A stretch of 25,499 nt of DNA from positions 1-25,499 of the IMG/VR virus record IMGVR_UViG_3300036985_002819; one strand, given 5' to 3'. Within the stretch, counting starts at the first letter, position 1. Each line of letters begins with the position of its first letter. The notes beneath the pieces were generated by a model. The model worked only from the letters and a program-made list of their open reading frames with translations. It made no database searches and was not told the DNA's origin. Made by a program: the position numbers and the translations under genes. The DNA is from a virus. Below, in pieces: positions 1-6,789 of the stretch.

Positions 1-326
1 ATAGATCCGCGATTGCGCCGTTCTGGCATCTCAACAACCACCGGGACCAGATCCGATTCAGTCTCGTTATGAACGGCGTCAGACGGATCTAAGTCGCGAA
101 CTTCGTATTTAAGCCGGCGAAGAGCCTTGGTGTTTTCCTGTAACGCTTCGAGCATCTTGGACTGCGTCCAATCGCGAAGGCTTCCGAGTTCGCGATGCAG
201 CATATTGCTACGCTCTTCGCAGCGCGTGTTGCCTGCGTCCCACTTATGGGCCAGCCACACGATAGCGCCACCAAGTGCAACAAATCCGGCAATGACAACT
301 TCTGTTGAAATGATCGTGTCAGCCAT
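1..326 (-). CDS. Small membrane-anchored phage protein, lysis-type cluster (partial)
   Basis: The reading frame starts at an ATG at 326 and stays open to the window edge, so the C-terminus is missing; about 108 residues are visible. Residues about 9-26 (EVVIAGFVALGGAIVWLAHK) form one hydrophobic segment that looks like a single N-terminal membrane anchor. It is followed by a charged, helical, probably coiled-coil stretch and then a more acidic tail. The start overlaps the stop of the preceding 49-residue gene by 8 bp, which suggests translational coupling. One anchor plus a charged helix, next to a family often found in lysis regions, suggests a holin-like or spanin-like role, but no diagnostic motif is seen. 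I do not recognise the exact family. The call as a real gene is firm; the function is inferred from context. Confidence 0.7.
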   Translation of the reverse strand, partial: MADTIISTEVVIAGFVALGGAIVWLAHKWDAGNTRCEERSNMLHRELGSLRDWTQSKMLEALQENTKALRRLKYEVRDLDPSDAVHNETESDLVPVVVEMPERRNRGS

Positions 327-468
327 GGCCGTCTTCTTCTTTCTTGTTTTCGACAATAAACCGTCTGAGCTCTTCCACGGCCTGCTGGATAGTTAAGTGA
401 TCACGCCTGGTACCAGGAGCCATGCTTGCAGCTTGGTCTAAAATGCCCAGGGCTTCATACGTCGTCAT
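319..468 (-). CDS. Small helical phage protein, 49 aa
   Basis: A 49-residue protein beginning MTTYEALGILDQAAS. It overlaps the upstream 79-residue gene by 14 bp and the downstream membrane protein by 8 bp, which is typical of packed phage lysis clusters. It is predicted all-helical and ends in a charged Lys/Glu/Asp-rich tail. The pattern of a short N-terminal helix, a TRRDHLTIQQA stretch and an amphipathic helix resembles small uncharacterised proteins I associate with phage lysis regions. It has no membrane segment and no cysteines. The function is unknown. Confidence that it is real rests on the double overlap and sensible codon content. Confidence 0.65.
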   Translation of the reverse strand: MTTYEALGILDQAASMAPGTRRDHLTIQQAVEELRRFIVENKKEEDGHG

Positions 469-694
469 GGTGACTATACTCATAGAGGTAATCTACCGCG
501 TCTACAGCGTCCTGCACGTACGAATTTTTGCAATGATTACGTCCTAGTACCGCATCAATAGGGCGACGAATCCACCATTGCCGACGATAACTCCTCCCGC
601 TAATGGACTCATTTGGAGCTCCGCCAAGGAAAATGACGTTTGCAAGCTGGCTTGAAGCAGAGCCAACGCGAGTCAAATACGCTAATATTTTCAC
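455..694 (-). CDS. Small lysis-region protein of the NESISGRSYR type, 79 aa
   Basis: A 79-residue protein read from a GTG start at 694. That GTG shares a GTGA overlap with the stop of the preceding gene, which decides the start and implies coupled translation. It begins with an amphipathic or hydrophobic helix (MKILAYLTRVGSASSQLANV) and then carries NESISGRSYRRQWWIRRPID and a GRNHCKNSYVQDAVDA segment. This layout (hydrophobic N-terminus, an ISGRSYR-like motif, then a His-Cys pair) matches a small family common beside endolysin and spanin genes in phages of Gram-negative bacteria, from memory and without a search. The biochemical role is unknown. It supports reading 1-1074 as the lysis-type end of the late operon. 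Confidence 0.75.
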   Translation of the reverse strand: MKILAYLTRVGSASSQLANVIFLGGAPNESISGRSYRRQWWIRRPIDAVLGRNHCKNSYVQDAVDAVDYLYEYSHHDDV

Positions 695-1074
695 GATTCC
701 ACCGCAGTAGGAATGATTTCGCCTTTTTCAAGCGCAACGAAATACGCGCCAAGAATCGCCTGCGCTAGGATCACGGGGATGCGTACGTCGTTAATAACGA
801 CGCTCTGCGTGTAGACCTGCTCTAGTTGATTGACATGGCTCGACATGCCCTGGCTTATCTTGTCGCCGTTTGGCAGCGACCACAGTTTCGTCCGGGGGAT
901 CTGAATCCGCCAGGAATCGCTAGCTTGCGTCTCTCCGGGGTCGGCAATTGGCGCACGCATACGGACAATCTCGATTGCCTCGGCTTGACGTTTTGCGCCG
1001 TCCTCGTTGTAGTAATCGGGAACCGATTGCGCTAACGCAATGGCGTCTTGTAGGCTGATGAGGTCAGTAATCAT
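691..1074 (-). CDS. Hypothetical phage protein, 127 aa, downstream of tail fibre
   Basis: A 127-residue protein whose ATG follows directly after the stop of the 514-residue fibre gene and whose own stop overlaps the next gene (GTGA). It has no membrane segment and no cysteine or zinc motif. The N-terminal third looks helical. The middle (RIQIPRTKLWSLPNGDKISQG) and C-terminal half look like beta strands followed by a hydrophobic helix. Its place directly after a fibre gene would suit a fibre chaperone or small virion protein, but I see no motif for either. The gene is secure; the function is not recognised. Confidence 0.7.
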   Translation of the reverse strand: MITDLISLQDAIALAQSVPDYYNEDGAKRQAEAIEIVRMRAPIADPGETQASDSWRIQIPRTKLWSLPNGDKISQGMSSHVNQLEQVYTQSVVINDVRIPVILAQAILGAYFVALEKGEIIPTAVES

Positions 1075-2619
1075 TTATGCGTTCCAAACACACCAATCGG
1101 TGCCGTTAGCAATGAGGATCTTGGCTGTTCCGGTAGCTACCGCGATAGTGGTCAATCCATCAATGGTGTCCGCCCCGGCGCGATTCACGGTCAGCGCAAG
1201 ACTCGAACGGTTCTTGATGAACAGACGACGTCCGTTAGACGCCGCAGGGAGCGTGAATGTGTGGATTGCCGCACCGGTTAGGATTGCCGTGGCATCGGTC
1301 GCATCGAGTGTAGTCGTTCCGGCTGAGGCTGCGACCGAGCGAACCTTTACGTAGTTTGCGGCTGCGGTGGTTACGCCTTGTGCGGTGTCCATGCTGATGC
1401 ACTGGGCGCCGTTCGTACGCAGCCAAAACGGGGTATTTGAAGACGTTCCCGCCACACAAACGCCGCTGCCAGCCTGTACATTAAGCGTCTCACCCGTGCT
1501 TCTTTGTACCGTATAAATGATGTCGGTTGCCGCTGGGCCGCTTTGGAAAATTTGACCCGATGCCGCTCTAAATTGATACGTGTCACCGTGCGCCACGCCA
1601 TTCGCCTTGGTCGTCCCGCTGGCGAGCTGGACGAGGCCGTTTCCTGCGGTGGGGGCAATGCCGATGCCGAGGCTGGCGTTTTGTAGGCGCATCCATTCGG
1701 CTGGTATCGTGCCACCATTCGGAATACCAAAAAACGCAATAAGTCCTCCTCGGTTCGACGCAGACCAGAGGCCGTCAGCCTGCATCCGGACGGCGGTGCT
1801 ATCACCATGCGCCGACACGCCATCATATCCAGTGCCTACCAGATTGACAAAAACTTGCGCGTCTTGGCTTGCCGTTGGCGCAGCTCGTGTTCCGCCGATA
1901 CTGCGTCCACGCAGGTTTATTCCAGTAGTGCCATAGCCGAATGATTCGATATTTGATGGCGTCGCATCGATATTCGACAATGTCAGACATTGTGCAGCGG
2001 CATTGATCGGAGCGGGAAGTGCTCCTGTTCCCCTGTCGATGCTCTGCAAAACCGTGAACCCGTTATTTACCGAATCCAAGCACAGGTTACCGCTGGCGTC
2101 GCGGGCGGTTTGGGTGCGAGCCGTAGTCCCCGTCTTGGAAAGAGTCAAGTTTCCAGTGATTCCCGACGTTTGCAGTCCAGGAATACCGAGCAACGTGAGC
2201 GACGCGGTAGCTGACAACGCAAACGGGAGATTACTCACCCCGCTGTTGTTACCCATCAGGGTACCGGTAGCGACCTGACCTTGCGAAACAGGGATAGCGG
2301 TAGAAGAAGCCAGATCGACGCTTAAACCAGAACCAATAGTAGCTTTTCCGGCAGGAAATCCGTTAATAAACACCGTTACCGTGGTCGGAACCGTGTCTAA
2401 GTTGGTTACAAATAGGCTCTTGATGACGCGGCGAAAGCCTGCGGAGGGAGCGGAAAGCACCGTTACGGGAGTTGTACCGGTAGCCGTGACTTCGTTAGTG
2501 TCTTCGGTGACCTGTATCGCGTTCACTTCAGCGTAAGCGACAACAAAGGTTGGCTGCGTGGTTGCGGGTGCAGCAGCTAACGATGCGGTCAGGGTCTTAG
2601 TGCCCGAAAGAATCATCAT
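1075..2619 (-). CDS. Tail fibre / minor virion structural protein, 514 aa
   Basis: A 514-residue protein very rich in Thr, Ala, Gly, Ser and Val, as expected for a beta-rich phage fibre. The first 170 residues contain a possible beta-sandwich (ATGTTPVTVLSAPSAGFRRV). The middle has short repeats typical of trimeric fibre shafts. The last 60 residues (TFTLPAASNGRRLFIKNRSS onward, ending GTDWCVWNA) match the common fibre or appendage C-terminus in which a TxTLP(A)ASNG(R/K) strand leads into a closing beta domain. The start ATG overlaps the stop of the 180-residue gene (ATGA), so the two are probably made together. It likely forms part of the host-recognition fibre or a capsid/tail decoration; receptor and position on the virion are unknown. 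Confidence 0.8.
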   Translation of the reverse strand: MMILSGTKTLTASLAAAPATTQPTFVVAYAEVNAIQVTEDTNEVTATGTTPVTVLSAPSAGFRRVIKSLFVTNLDTVPTTVTVFINGFPAGKATIGSGLSVDLASSTAIPVSQGQVATGTLMGNNSGVSNLPFALSATASLTLLGIPGLQTSGITGNLTLSKTGTTARTQTARDASGNLCLDSVNNGFTVLQSIDRGTGALPAPINAAAQCLTLSNIDATPSNIESFGYGTTGINLRGRSIGGTRAAPTASQDAQVFVNLVGTGYDGVSAHGDSTAVRMQADGLWSASNRGGLIAFFGIPNGGTIPAEWMRLQNASLGIGIAPTAGNGLVQLASGTTKANGVAHGDTYQFRAASGQIFQSGPAATDIIYTVQRSTGETLNVQAGSGVCVAGTSSNTPFWLRTNGAQCISMDTAQGVTTAAANYVKVRSVAASAGTTTLDATDATAILTGAAIHTFTLPAASNGRRLFIKNRSSLALTVNRAGADTIDGLTTIAVATGTAKILIANGTDWCVWNA

Positions 2620-3158
2620 GAAGCCACACTCCAGGCGTACTGACGAGCCTGTGCAGAGGACACAGCTCCGATAGACGAGGCCGTTATAGTCGCGGTAGTG
2701 ACCTCCGTCAACCTACCTTTAGCGTCATACGTAATGATCGGTACCGTGTTCGACGAACCGGTAGGTCCGCCAGCAACGATGACCGTTTGCGCTATGGCGG
2801 CTTGCAGAGCAGCGATTGCCGCATTGATAGCCGACAAATCGGAAGCGTTTGAGGAGGTTGCGACACTGAGGTCGACAAGGATTGCGGTACTGCGAACTAC
2901 GCGAGCAACGGTAGGAGAAAGCCCTACTTGGAGATCACCGTTAGTACCGACGCCATAGGTCGCACCTGCGGTCAGAGCGTCGAGTCCGTCAAGTTCGCCA
3001 TTGGTAACAATAGAAAACGTGTCGAGACCCATGACACGAGCAACGATTGCGTGAGGGGCTTCCCCCGCCACGCAACGTCGCCATGCGCCCGCTTCCGAGC
3101 GTACCGCCGTGAGCTTCGTAAAGCCGTGGGCCGTTTGCTGGAAACGAGCGTCGTTCAC
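2616..3158 (-). CDS. Tail fibre-associated structural protein, 180 aa
   Basis: A 180-residue protein from a GTG start three bases after the stop of the upstream gene. Residues about 1-95 look like a small beta domain. A central heptad-like Ala-rich helix (SDLSAINAAIAALQAAIAQT) resembles a trimeric coiled coil. The C-terminal part contains GSSNTVPIITYDAKGRLTEV, a motif recurrent in phage fibre proteins. It ends in a four-base overlap with the 514-residue gene. The architecture suggests an adaptor or shaft segment that works with the longer fibre. Start choice: no ATG lies nearby in frame, and the GTG sits immediately after the previous stop. Confidence 0.75.
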   Translation of the reverse strand: MNDARFQQTAHGFTKLTAVRSEAGAWRRCVAGEAPHAIVARVMGLDTFSIVTNGELDGLDALTAGATYGVGTNGDLQVGLSPTVARVVRSTAILVDLSVATSSNASDLSAINAAIAALQAAIAQTVIVAGGPTGSSNTVPIITYDAKGRLTEVTTATITASSIGAVSSAQARQYAWSVAS

Positions 3159-3161
3159 GGA

Positions 3162-3752
3162 TTACCGCGAGCCAGCAGTGCTCAGGACCACAGCGGCAAC
3201 GCCAGCGGTGCTAAAGTCACGTGGGGTGATGAGCGTCTGCGTGTTAGCCGTCAGCGCAGCGCCAGGGAGCTGGGAGATGGTAGCCGTATCAGGGATCAGA
3301 ATCTCAACGGTCTGCCCAGCGACGGGAGCGGTACCAAAGGTAACGGTCGTGCCGTTGATCTTCCACTGCGTACCAGTTGGGGTAGCATCCGAACCCATGC
3401 GCTGACGAACGACAGCGTTAAGCGCGTACTGAGGAGCGAAGGTTAGGGCAATCGCTTCGAGGTAGTTGATCACGGTCAACGACGCAGCAGCGGTAGTCGG
3501 ATAGGTAACGCCGGTAGCGGCGGTAGGCAGGGTGAACGCAACGGTGCTGCCGTCGCCAACGAAGCGGAACACACGCGCGGCATTCTGCGTACCCGGGTGC
3601 CAAACGCCGTACAAAGCGGCGGCACCGGTTGAGTTAGCGGCGGTCGGCTGACCGGCGACGATACCGTTGATACGGCGCGACCAGACAGGAGCCGCTGCGG
3701 AGAACAGTGGAACCGTGGTTACGAGATTAGGGACAGGAGCAGTAAGGGCCAT
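3162..3752 (-). CDS. Probable virion structural protein, 196 aa
   Basis: A 196-residue Ala/Thr/Val-rich, beta-type protein. It contains the segment VFRFVGDGSTVAFTLPTAAT near residue 64 and then a block running from TGTQWKINGTTVTFGTAPVA to GQTVEILIPD. That is the fold-like pattern found in phage fibre and baseplate proteins (a strand, a 'GDGsTvaFtLp' segment, then 'tFgtaPaaGqtVeI'). The pattern is widespread in T7-type and other fibre/appendage proteins. It is the first gene after the terminase and a 91-bp gap, so it may open its own transcript. Its precise place in the virion is not determinable here. Confidence 0.75.
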   Translation of the reverse strand: MALTAPVPNLVTTVPLFSAAAPVWSRRINGIVAGQPTAANSTGAAALYGVWHPGTQNAARVFRFVGDGSTVAFTLPTAATGVTYPTTAAASLTVINYLEAIALTFAPQYALNAVVRQRMGSDATPTGTQWKINGTTVTFGTAPVAGQTVEILIPDTATISQLPGAALTANTQTLITPRDFSTAGVAAVVLSTAGSR

Positions 3753-3843
3753 GGTGTAAACCTAGGGTTAGGGGGTAACGTGACTATAAGGCAGAAAAAA
3801 ATCCGCTACTACAGCTTAGTGGGTGTCTACGTTACCGTATCAC
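3753..3843 (-). promoter_or_regulatory. Non-coding gap with inverted repeat between terminase and structural genes
   Basis: A 91-bp gene-free gap in an otherwise packed operon. It contains an 8-bp inverted repeat, GGTAACGT at 3774-3781 and ACGTTACC at 3829-3836, plus a run of seven A residues on the plus strand between the arms (T-run in the direction of transcription). It could be a processing site, a weak terminator or a late promoter region. No convincing -10/-35 pair was found. Confidence 0.35.
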
Positions 3844-6213
3844 TCACCATTTATTACTCCGTAATCCGGGGATGGTGGCAGATCCGCCCTTTTTCTTTTT
3901 AAAGATATCGGCCCCATAGACCGCGCCTGGATCTACGCGCCACTTTGGGGGTGGTGGTACTGGTGGTAGGGGGCGTCCGATGGATTCAATAAGTAAACAT
4001 CCGTTTACGCAGTTATGAACCAGCAGCGGGCCGTTGTTCGTCAACACAAAAAACTCGTGCTGCTCGTTCACGTTCAAGTCGTAAACGGGCACGTTTTTCA
4101 CGTCCGCATTTTGCGGATTGCCTGTTTCGTTCTTTACGGCTACAGGCGGAGCATCGCGTAGCGGTAATCCACATGACCACGGATACTCCACAATCGACGC
4201 AATTGCGCACGGCTTTGCAGTTTTTTTCAGCGTGAGCGCGGTGCCACTCCCGCCCTTTTTCAGATGCGTGCCATGCTTTTGTAAGTCCGCGAATATCGGC
4301 AAGGTGTTCCAGGTGTTTGGGAGTACTACAGCGTTTGCTAATTGCGGTGGCGTGCTCGCGGAAATGCTGGGCTGCGGAGATGCAGCAGAGATTAGCAAGC
4401 TCGTTGTTGCGGGTATTTTCGTCAAGGTGGTGAATGTGGTGTCCTGGCGGAATAGGTCCGTGCGCGTGCTCCCATATGTCTCGGTGTAGCAGTCGCGGGG
4501 TTTCGCTCCAACCGGAGGAGCTGAAATATCTTCGGTGGCTAAGCTGCTTTGCGTTGGGGTATCGACGATACTCGCGACCGTTGAAAAAGACGGCTTCGAC
4601 TTTTGTAGCATTTCGCATCCCACAACGGTATCGCCGTTAGCTAGTGCGTCAATAGGCACCCACCCCTTGTTGACGGTGTAGCAAAGGTGCTCCGGTGTAG
4701 CGCGAACCCCCGCGTATTCCTTAGTGTTTCTGTAGCCTTTACACCACGCCTTAGTGACATCGCGCAACCCTATACTAGTCATTACCCGATCACCCTTCAT
4801 GATGTGGTCGATGCGGGTCCATCCGTGCTCAGTTAAAACAAGCGTTTCTCCAGAAAAACACGCATCCAAAAAATCGTCTCCGCCACGGTCAACCTTTGGA
4901 TCGAACGCTAGCAACTCGGGTATGATTTCGTTACGCATGCGTGGCGTGTCGGGGAAATGGAGCTTCCCGTTGAACATCAGCGCCTTCATGCCGAGAGACG
5001 CCACGGCTTTGGAAGATCGACGTACGTTCTTGGAGACGGTCACGTACCAATGCTGCTCCTCTTGCACACGGGAGAAGATCGGTCCCATGGTGTTCTGAAT
5101 GGGTCCTGATTCGCCCGCAAGGTCGCGTGCTTCGTACTGCTTGGCAAGTGCAATAGTGCGAACTACCGCGTCCCAAGGATCGACGTTGTCGTAGAAGAAG
5201 TCCTCCCCTATGTAAACGTTGCCTTCGTAATCAACACCCATTGGTACAATGGCGCTCTTGTCTGACTTCTTAGAAGCCGACGTTGCGTAGTCGACGCCAA
5301 TCAGCCATGTCAGCTCTGCGGGCTTGTCTTTGTAGTACCGTACCGTGTCTTGCGAGAAGAAATTACCACCCTCTACGTAGGGTTTTCCGCAATAGAGCGA
5401 GGCCCAATCGCGTGGTTGAATGGATGCCTTTAAACGCAGGTAGGCATCACGGTCGTATCGTTCGGGGTGTAGGGCTTCACCTTTTTTGCGAAAATCTTCG
5501 TCTTGTTCAGCGAGGGCAGGGAAGTTAATTATCTTCCATTGGTCTGCATCTGGATCGCGGTTGGCTTGGTCAATGAGTCGTCCCGCTAGGTCATCAGTCG
5601 CCCAGCGCGTCATCACAATAATAATGCCTCCACCGGGTAACATACGCGTACGCGCCGTTGACGAATACCACTCCCACAGCTTTTCCGATTCAACGGGAGA
5701 GTCCGCCGCTTCACGATCTTTAACAGGATCGTCAATAATCATAACGTCTGCACCGCGTCCGGTGAGCGAACCGCCAGCGCCAACGGCGTAGTAGCTGCCG
5801 CCTTTACTCAAGCGAACGTAGCTAACGGACTGCGCTTGCGTATCGAGTTCAACGTTAAACAAATCCAGGTACTGCGGGTTCTGTAGAATGTCGCGCACCT
5901 TACGCCCAAAGCTATTAGCGAGATCCTGGTTGTAGGTAGCGGCTACGATTTCCGCCTTTGGATTCTTGCCAAGGATATACGTCGGCAAGTACTCGGACAC
6001 GGCGGTTGACTTACCTACGCGAGGCGCAACGGATAGGATAATGCGTGGCGATCCTTTACGGTTGACCGCCTCCACAAAAGCATCCATGATTTCAGATAGC
6101 TGCTTATGAAACCAACCGACTTTGTAATCGGGCTTCATATAGCAGATGTACGGCAAGAGTTCGCGTCGCGCCAGCTCCCGCCGTGCAAGTTCGGACTTAA
6201 TGTGTTTACTCAT
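3844..6213 (-). CDS. terL: Large terminase subunit (TerL) interrupted by an intein
   Basis: A 789-codon precursor; removing the 283-residue intein (residues 452-734) leaves 506 residues, a normal TerL length. The N-terminal ATPase carries Walker A APRVGKS (63-69), Walker B VMIIDDP (157-163) and the coupling segment MTRWATDDLAGR (201-212), typical of Terminase_6-type proteins. The C-terminal RNase H-like nuclease carries LIGVDYAT (304-311), an acidic centre near DLAGESG (364-370) and DDFLDA (446-451). The intein sits immediately after DDFLDA, so splicing should be needed to restore the nuclease domain. The enzyme pumps DNA into proheads and cuts the concatemer. The start ATG overlaps the stop of the 34-residue gene (ATGA), explaining the lack of a strong ribosome site. 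Family assignment is firm. Confidence 0.95.
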   Translation of the reverse strand: MSKHIKSELARRELARRELLPYICYMKPDYKVGWFHKQLSEIMDAFVEAVNRKGSPRIILSVAPRVGKSTAVSEYLPTYILGKNPKAEIVAATYNQDLANSFGRKVRDILQNPQYLDLFNVELDTQAQSVSYVRLSKGGSYYAVGAGGSLTGRGADVMIIDDPVKDREAADSPVESEKLWEWYSSTARTRMLPGGGIIIVMTRWATDDLAGRLIDQANRDPDADQWKIINFPALAEQDEDFRKKGEALHPERYDRDAYLRLKASIQPRDWASLYCGKPYVEGGNFFSQDTVRYYKDKPAELTWLIGVDYATSASKKSDKSAIVPMGVDYEGNVYIGEDFFYDNVDPWDAVVRTIALAKQYEARDLAGESGPIQNTMGPIFSRVQEEQHWYVTVSKNVRRSSKAVASLGMKALMFNGKLHFPDTPRMRNEIIPELLAFDPKVDRGGDDFLDACFSGETLVLTEHGWTRIDHIMKGDRVMTSIGLRDVTKAWCKGYRNTKEYAGVRATPEHLCYTVNKGWVPIDALANGDTVVGCEMLQKSKPSFSTVASIVDTPTQSSLATEDISAPPVGAKPRDCYTETYGSTRTDLFRQDTTFTTLTKIPATTSLLISAASPQPSISASTPPQLANAVVLPNTWNTLPIFADLQKHGTHLKKGGSGTALTLKKTAKPCAIASIVEYPWSCGLPLRDAPPVAVKNETGNPQNADVKNVPVYDLNVNEQHEFFVLTNNGPLLVHNCVNGCLLIESIGRPLPPVPPPPKWRVDPGAVYGADIFKKKKGGSATIPGLRSNKW
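4012..4860 (-). mobile_element. Intein in TerL (283 aa Hint splicing element)
   Basis: An intein spans TerL residues Cys452 to Asn734. Block A begins CFSGETLVLTEHGWTRIDHI with nucleophile Cys1 and is followed by GDRV. Block B is ATPEHLCYT, with the Thr and His of the TxxH motif. The C-terminal blocks are VPVYDLNVNEQHEFFVLTNN and LLVHN, with penultimate His and terminal Asn, followed by extein Cys735. All residues for standard cysteine-type splicing are therefore present. Residues from about 535 to 705 form no recognisable domain in this frame: they are a Ser/Thr/Pro-rich linker lying over the out-of-frame HNH gene. No LAGLIDADG or HNH domain is encoded in the intein frame itself. Confidence 0.93.
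4013..4618 (-). CDS. HNH homing endonuclease nested out of frame inside the intein, 201 aa
   Basis: A 201-residue protein in a different frame of the same strand as terL. It opens with an NGREYRRYPNAKQ motif, then the HNH_3-type core LLHRDIWEHAHGPIPPGHHI followed by HHLDENTRNNELANL (His63/His64, Asn71/Asn72, Asn76). A WHASEKGREWHRAHAEKN helical segment follows, then a zinc ribbon C140-x2-C143 ... C156-x2-C159, and a basic tail. This order is that of complete free-standing phage HNH homing endonucleases. A stop lies seven codons before the ATG with no other start between, so translation must begin at 4618 or later unless frameshifting occurs. No clear ribosome site precedes it. The stop TAA lies in the final His-Asn codons of the intein. 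The expected role is to cut intein-free terL alleles and drive homing; this is inferred. Confidence 0.88.
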   Translation of the reverse strand: MRNATKVEAVFFNGREYRRYPNAKQLSHRRYFSSSGWSETPRLLHRDIWEHAHGPIPPGHHIHHLDENTRNNELANLCCISAAQHFREHATAISKRCSTPKHLEHLADIRGLTKAWHASEKGREWHRAHAEKNCKAVRNCVDCGVSVVMWITATRCSACSRKERNRQSAKCGREKRARLRLERERAARVFCVDEQRPAAGS

Positions 6214-6314
6214 TTAAACAACTTAAGCGCACACATGGCGCAAACGGGAGTGTTGAATACGTGCATGATCGAAAGTGATCCGCAGTAATAGCATGTCTTT
6301 ATTTTAAGTTCCAC
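6210..6314 (-). CDS. Tiny zinc-knuckle protein upstream of terL, 34 aa
   Basis: A 34-residue protein from a GTG start. It has two CxxC pairs (C8/C11 and C25/C28: CYYC and CAMC), a layout typical of a small zinc ribbon, and a basic C-terminus. Its GTG lies inside the end of the 59-residue gene, and its stop overlaps the ATG of terL (ATGA). This double overlap argues that it is translated and couples expression to the terminase. Function unknown; a zinc-bound DNA or protein binder is plausible. Confidence 0.65.
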   Translation of the reverse strand: MELKIKTCYYCGSLSIMHVFNTPVCAMCALKLFK

Positions 6315-6478
6315 GGTGCTTCCAATAGGTGTGCTGGTTTGCGTTCACGAAGCCAACGAAAACACCGTGACGTGTGTTCCGACACAGGGAACTTCACATA
6401 CACGGCGGGATAGGAGCACTGCACCTTAAAGGCGTAAGGGTTCTTATCCCGCCATTGGCATTCTTCGGTAAAACTCAC
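6299..6478 (-). CDS. Hypothetical protein, 59 aa
   Basis: A 59-residue protein from a GTG that shares a GTGA overlap with the stop of the 103-residue gene. It contains three cysteines (residues 7, 21, 39) and aromatic-rich segments such as SYPAVYVKFPVSEHTSRCFR. The C-terminal gene overlap of 16 bp with the next gene keeps the chain of coupled small genes between terS and terL unbroken. I do not recognise the family. The case for it being real is the overlap chain and the protein-like composition. Confidence 0.55.
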   Translation of the reverse strand: MSFTEECQWRDKNPYAFKVQCSYPAVYVKFPVSEHTSRCFRWLRERKPAHLLEAPWNLK

Positions 6479-6786
6479 TTCCTTGCTAAGTCGAAGATGC
6501 GGCTTTCAAGTCGTTTGATGCGCATATGGTTTTTATCCTCAGCTGACATACTAAGATCATAATGCGCACGAAGATTTTGAAGCGCGGCTTGTACCTTGGC
6601 TTCTACTGAGAGGCAGAAAGAGGCGTATCGATCTACAGAGTACTGACTAGTGTTCTTTAAATCAGATTCAAGTGAGTTGATGCGGTCTTCGAGTAGTTGG
6701 ATTCGTAGAGAAGTCTTCGCATACGCATCTGCGTGTGCGCGACTTAACGCATTAATATCTTCTTTAGTAGCAAAGTTAAAAAACAT
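6475..6786 (-). CDS. Small coiled-coil protein, 103 aa
   Basis: A 103-residue protein starting MFFNFATKEDINAL, three bases after the stop of the probable small terminase gene. Residues about 25-50 (LRIQLLEDRINSLESDLKNT) and the last 20 (MRIKRLESRIFDLARK) have clear heptad spacing. The middle is also helical, with Tyr and Ala, so the whole protein is likely an elongated coiled coil. It has no signal peptide or membrane segment. Lying between the two terminase genes it could be a packaging accessory or scaffold-type factor, but this is context only. Confidence 0.65.
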   Translation of the reverse strand: MFFNFATKEDINALSRAHADAYAKTSLRIQLLEDRINSLESDLKNTSQYSVDRYASFCLSVEAKVQAALQNLRAHYDLSMSAEDKNHMRIKRLESRIFDLARK

Positions 6787-6789
6787 AGT

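Noticed and set aside
89-298. A 69-codon minus-strand frame near the left edge
   Set aside because: It lies inside the membrane-protein gene in another frame, with a Cys/Ser/Arg-rich shadow composition.
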